In this document: piece after piece, positions 61,730-64,000 of the stretch
How positions within the stretch are numbered: position 1 is the first letter of the stretch
Layout of the letters: every line of letters begins with the position of its first letter
Source of the DNA: Pieris napi
Lineage: Eukaryota > Arthropoda > Insecta > Lepidoptera > Pieridae
Assembly (NCBI RefSeq): GCF_905475465.1
Contig: NC_062236.1
Location: forward strand, 7,078,001 to 7,142,000
DNA: 64,000 nucleotides
Direction of reading: 5' to 3'
Position numbers and translations under genes: made by a program
The notes under the pieces: generated by a model
The model's database searches: none
Seen by the model: the letters and a program-made list of their open reading frames with translations, nothing else
What the model was told of the DNA's origin: nothing

Positions 61730-62690
61730 TTTAATTATTTAAACAACCTGCCGTTGAAAAGTCTGTGAACACGGTTACGTGCGTTAGTGCCGCAAAATTA
61801 TCGATTTTCTTCGACAAACGTCAATGAGGCACTTAAAAACAGTGTGTTGACGTCCTGAAGAGGGAGTGTTTCGGCCCTTATCAGGTAAATGCTCCACGTG
61901 CTATATTCTGATGTTACAATGATATTGGATAAAGATAAGTTATTGTAGGAGTCTTATCAGAATTTATTTTTGTTCTTAAAATAAACACTCGCGTGTGATG
62001 AAATGCCTTAGACATAAAAACCGACAATATGTGTCACGCAGAAGTGACATTGTCTTAACACTTTTCTATTAAGAAAAAAAAATCCTTTTCTAACCTTCAT
62101 GATGTTATTACTGTAAGCAACATTCAGCTATCTATCTAGTTTTACTGCATTATAATAGATAAATAAAAAGTTTTGGATTCCCTAATACATTTGATAAGTT
62201 ATCATTGAATGTGAAGGTGTGCACACCTTAAAAGCTGATAATTTTACACAAATAAGATTAATCGTATTATATATTAATCTTGAAAATATTATCACGAACA
62301 CTACTTATATATTAATACCTTTATATCTATTGGATTTCCTATATAGAAATTATATTAGAGTATTTAATAGGTTAGTGGGTAAATTATTTACACCACTTTT
62401 GGCTTAGTAAAACTATTTCAACACGAAGGTCTTATTCAGTCCAGACGTAACGATAAGCTTCGCTCTGAATTCGAAACCATTCAACTTGATTGTTAAATTG
62501 TTTCTTGTTAGTCACTATTTGACCATAAACAAGAACATTCTTAATAAAAATAGTAAGTAAAAAATAACAACGATTGTTTTTGTTCATTTCTTATTTAATT
62601 AAAGCAAAATAATAGCGCAATCTGTTAGTTAGATGATTTTATAAAATATCATTGCTTCATTCCATTATTTCCTTTAACATTCTGTAAAAA
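61730..62690. other. Intergenic, no gene recognised
   Basis: No supported feature seen. Confidence 0.35.
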
Positions 62691-62791
62691 TACAGTGGCG
62701 CTACAAACTTCTAAGTCTGGGCCTCAGATTCGTGTTCTTTTCCTTAGTAATCTGTAATAGGCAAGTAGGTGATCAGCCCTTTGCGCCTGAT
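62691..62791 (-). mobile_element. SINE fragment, same family as 54741..55029
   Basis: Shares 'cagtggcgctac', 'tctgggcctcagatt' and 'aataggcaagtaggtgatca' with the longer copy. No tRNA-like head. Confidence 0.75.
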
Positions 62792-62794
62792 AAA

Positions 62795-63635
62795 AATGTA
62801 AAAATTCCAAGTTCTCAAGTTAAAACTGTATACGTATTTTCACGGTTAAATAATAAAAACTACATATTATTATAGAATTGATTGATGCAGTTAAAATTCT
62901 GCCTTGAGTTAATGCAAAGTTCGAACCTTTCGATTAGCCCGACTTGGCTTTTTACTGTATCAAACAATATATTTAAAATGTTAAAATATACTCACGTAAA
63001 TAATGAAACAACTTTTTTTACCTGAATCGGTTTACTTTACGGTATCATGACGAGTGCTATTAATATTCTTTTATTATTGGTGGAAATATAAATTATTCCT
63101 AACAACAAATGACCTCTGGGCTCTGTCTCATCAAATTGAGCCGAATGATTGTGAGAAAACAATTGACGTAATATTTTATTTGCAAATTAGTCGAATTATT
63201 AAGTCGAATTTAGATTCAAATGCCTACGAAATATCTTCCATTGTGGATTTTAGACATGTACTCGTAGATAAACAATAACAAGTAGTCAAAAATACAGCAA
63301 TAGAACATTTCGTCCGCCATCAATGTAAAAACGTATTTTTTTGTTATTAAAAAATCAGAAACAAATACTTATTTATTTTTTAATTATAATGTCACATTTT
63401 AACATTAAAACTGTGGAATTCTCATACAACTGTCAACCTTTATATTGCCCATTTAAGCGTATTTCGAAATATTCATCTGAGTCAATAGTTAAATAATAAT
63501 ATACTTAATTCACTGGAAAAATCTAACCGTTATTTAGGCTATGAATCAGTAGAACGAATCTATTATATTCAAACGTTATATACCTACTTATATCTTATAT
63601 TTATCTTTCAAGGATTTTTTATTATTATTAATATA
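62795..63635. other. Intergenic, no gene recognised
   Basis: No supported feature. Confidence 0.35.
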
Positions 63636-63639
63636 TACA

Positions 63640-63694
63640 TTATATTAGTACTTACAACATTTACACAATATATTAGTACTTACAACATTTATAC
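63640..63694 (+). repeat. Short direct repeat, two copies
   Basis: 'tattagtacttacaacattt' occurs twice, about 31 bases apart. It abuts the LINE fragment that follows. Confidence 0.7.
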
Positions 63695-63714
63695 TTATAT
63701 TTTATTGCTAAAAT

Positions 63715-63990
63715 AAAATGTTTCACGATTGATGACAGATGGGTCAAAAAGACCTTCAGTTGGAATGGCCCAATGGAAGAAAAAAGAGAGAACATCCACG
63801 AAAAACCAGGCAAGATGGAATAAAAGGGATAGCGGGGAATGATTGGAAAATTGTGGAGAGGAAGAGAGACATGTGGAAGAATTTGGAGGAGGCCTTCACT
63901 CCGTCGGAGGTCAAGTACTAATAAACATAATGACATGGACTTAATGTAATCTAATGTAGTAAAGAAAAAAAAGGATAAAGTTTTTTTATA
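63715..63990 (+). pseudogene. LINE ORF2 C-terminal fragment
   Basis: The frame at 63739..63921 includes QDGIKGIAGNDWKIVERKRD and MWKNLEEAFT, the pattern at the end of reverse-transcriptase ORF2 in RTE/CR1-like elements (RW.D.I...AG..W...A.DR..W..L.EA). A short 3' UTR and an A-rich tail follow. 5'-truncated; non-functional. Confidence 0.7.
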
Positions 63991-64000
63991 TTTCTTTTAT

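Overview
The window looks like nuclear DNA of a lepidopteran insect. It is AT-rich and gene-poor, and it carries interspersed repeats of kinds familiar from moths and butterflies: tRNA-derived SINEs, 5'-truncated non-LTR retrotransposon tails, a mariner relic, and a dispersed repeat that begins with the bases for 'agctgatccggcaaac' and ends in 'ttttatatattaga'. No bacterial-style gene organisation is present. The species cannot be named from sequence alone.

The window contains part of an Enhancer of split complex (E(spl)-C). Two intronless Notch-target genes lie on the + strand about 28 kb apart. The first is a Bearded-family gene (E(spl)malpha/m4-like, 29268..29741). The second is a bHLH-Orange repressor with a terminal WRPW (E(spl)/HES, 57486..58088). 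The HES promoter has a textbook Su(H) paired site just upstream of a TATA box. Both 3' UTRs carry Brd-box and K-box motifs, and malpha also has a GY-box, so miRNA control appears to be retained. At the left edge (502..1686) is the 3' part of a multi-exon gene with a Myb/SANT-like DNA-binding domain. A weak two-exon gene end is proposed on the - strand at 42251..42588.

Layout: 0.5-1.8 kb SANT-like gene; 1.8-26 kb repeats and unassigned DNA; 26.7-30.0 kb malpha with upstream Su(H) and E-box sites and a run of small inverted repeats; 34.4-35.6 kb a diverged tandem array; 37.0-46.1 kb a gene-poor stretch with eight high-affinity Su(H) octamers, all in the same orientation, seven of them within 4.5 kb; 46.7-52.4 kb five palindromic CRE octamers; 53.5-56 kb repeats; 57.2-58.4 kb the HES gene; 59.9-64 kb more LINE and SINE fragments.

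The most interesting feature is the Su(H) array. Three copies share a composite layout of Su(H) octamer, exactly 6 bp, then a proneural-type E-box. Four sites in the window share the extended core CGTGGGAACG, including one in the HES promoter. Several sit at the centre of palindromes. My reading is a dispersed set of Notch plus proneural enhancers serving malpha and HES; this is an inference from motifs, not a demonstration.
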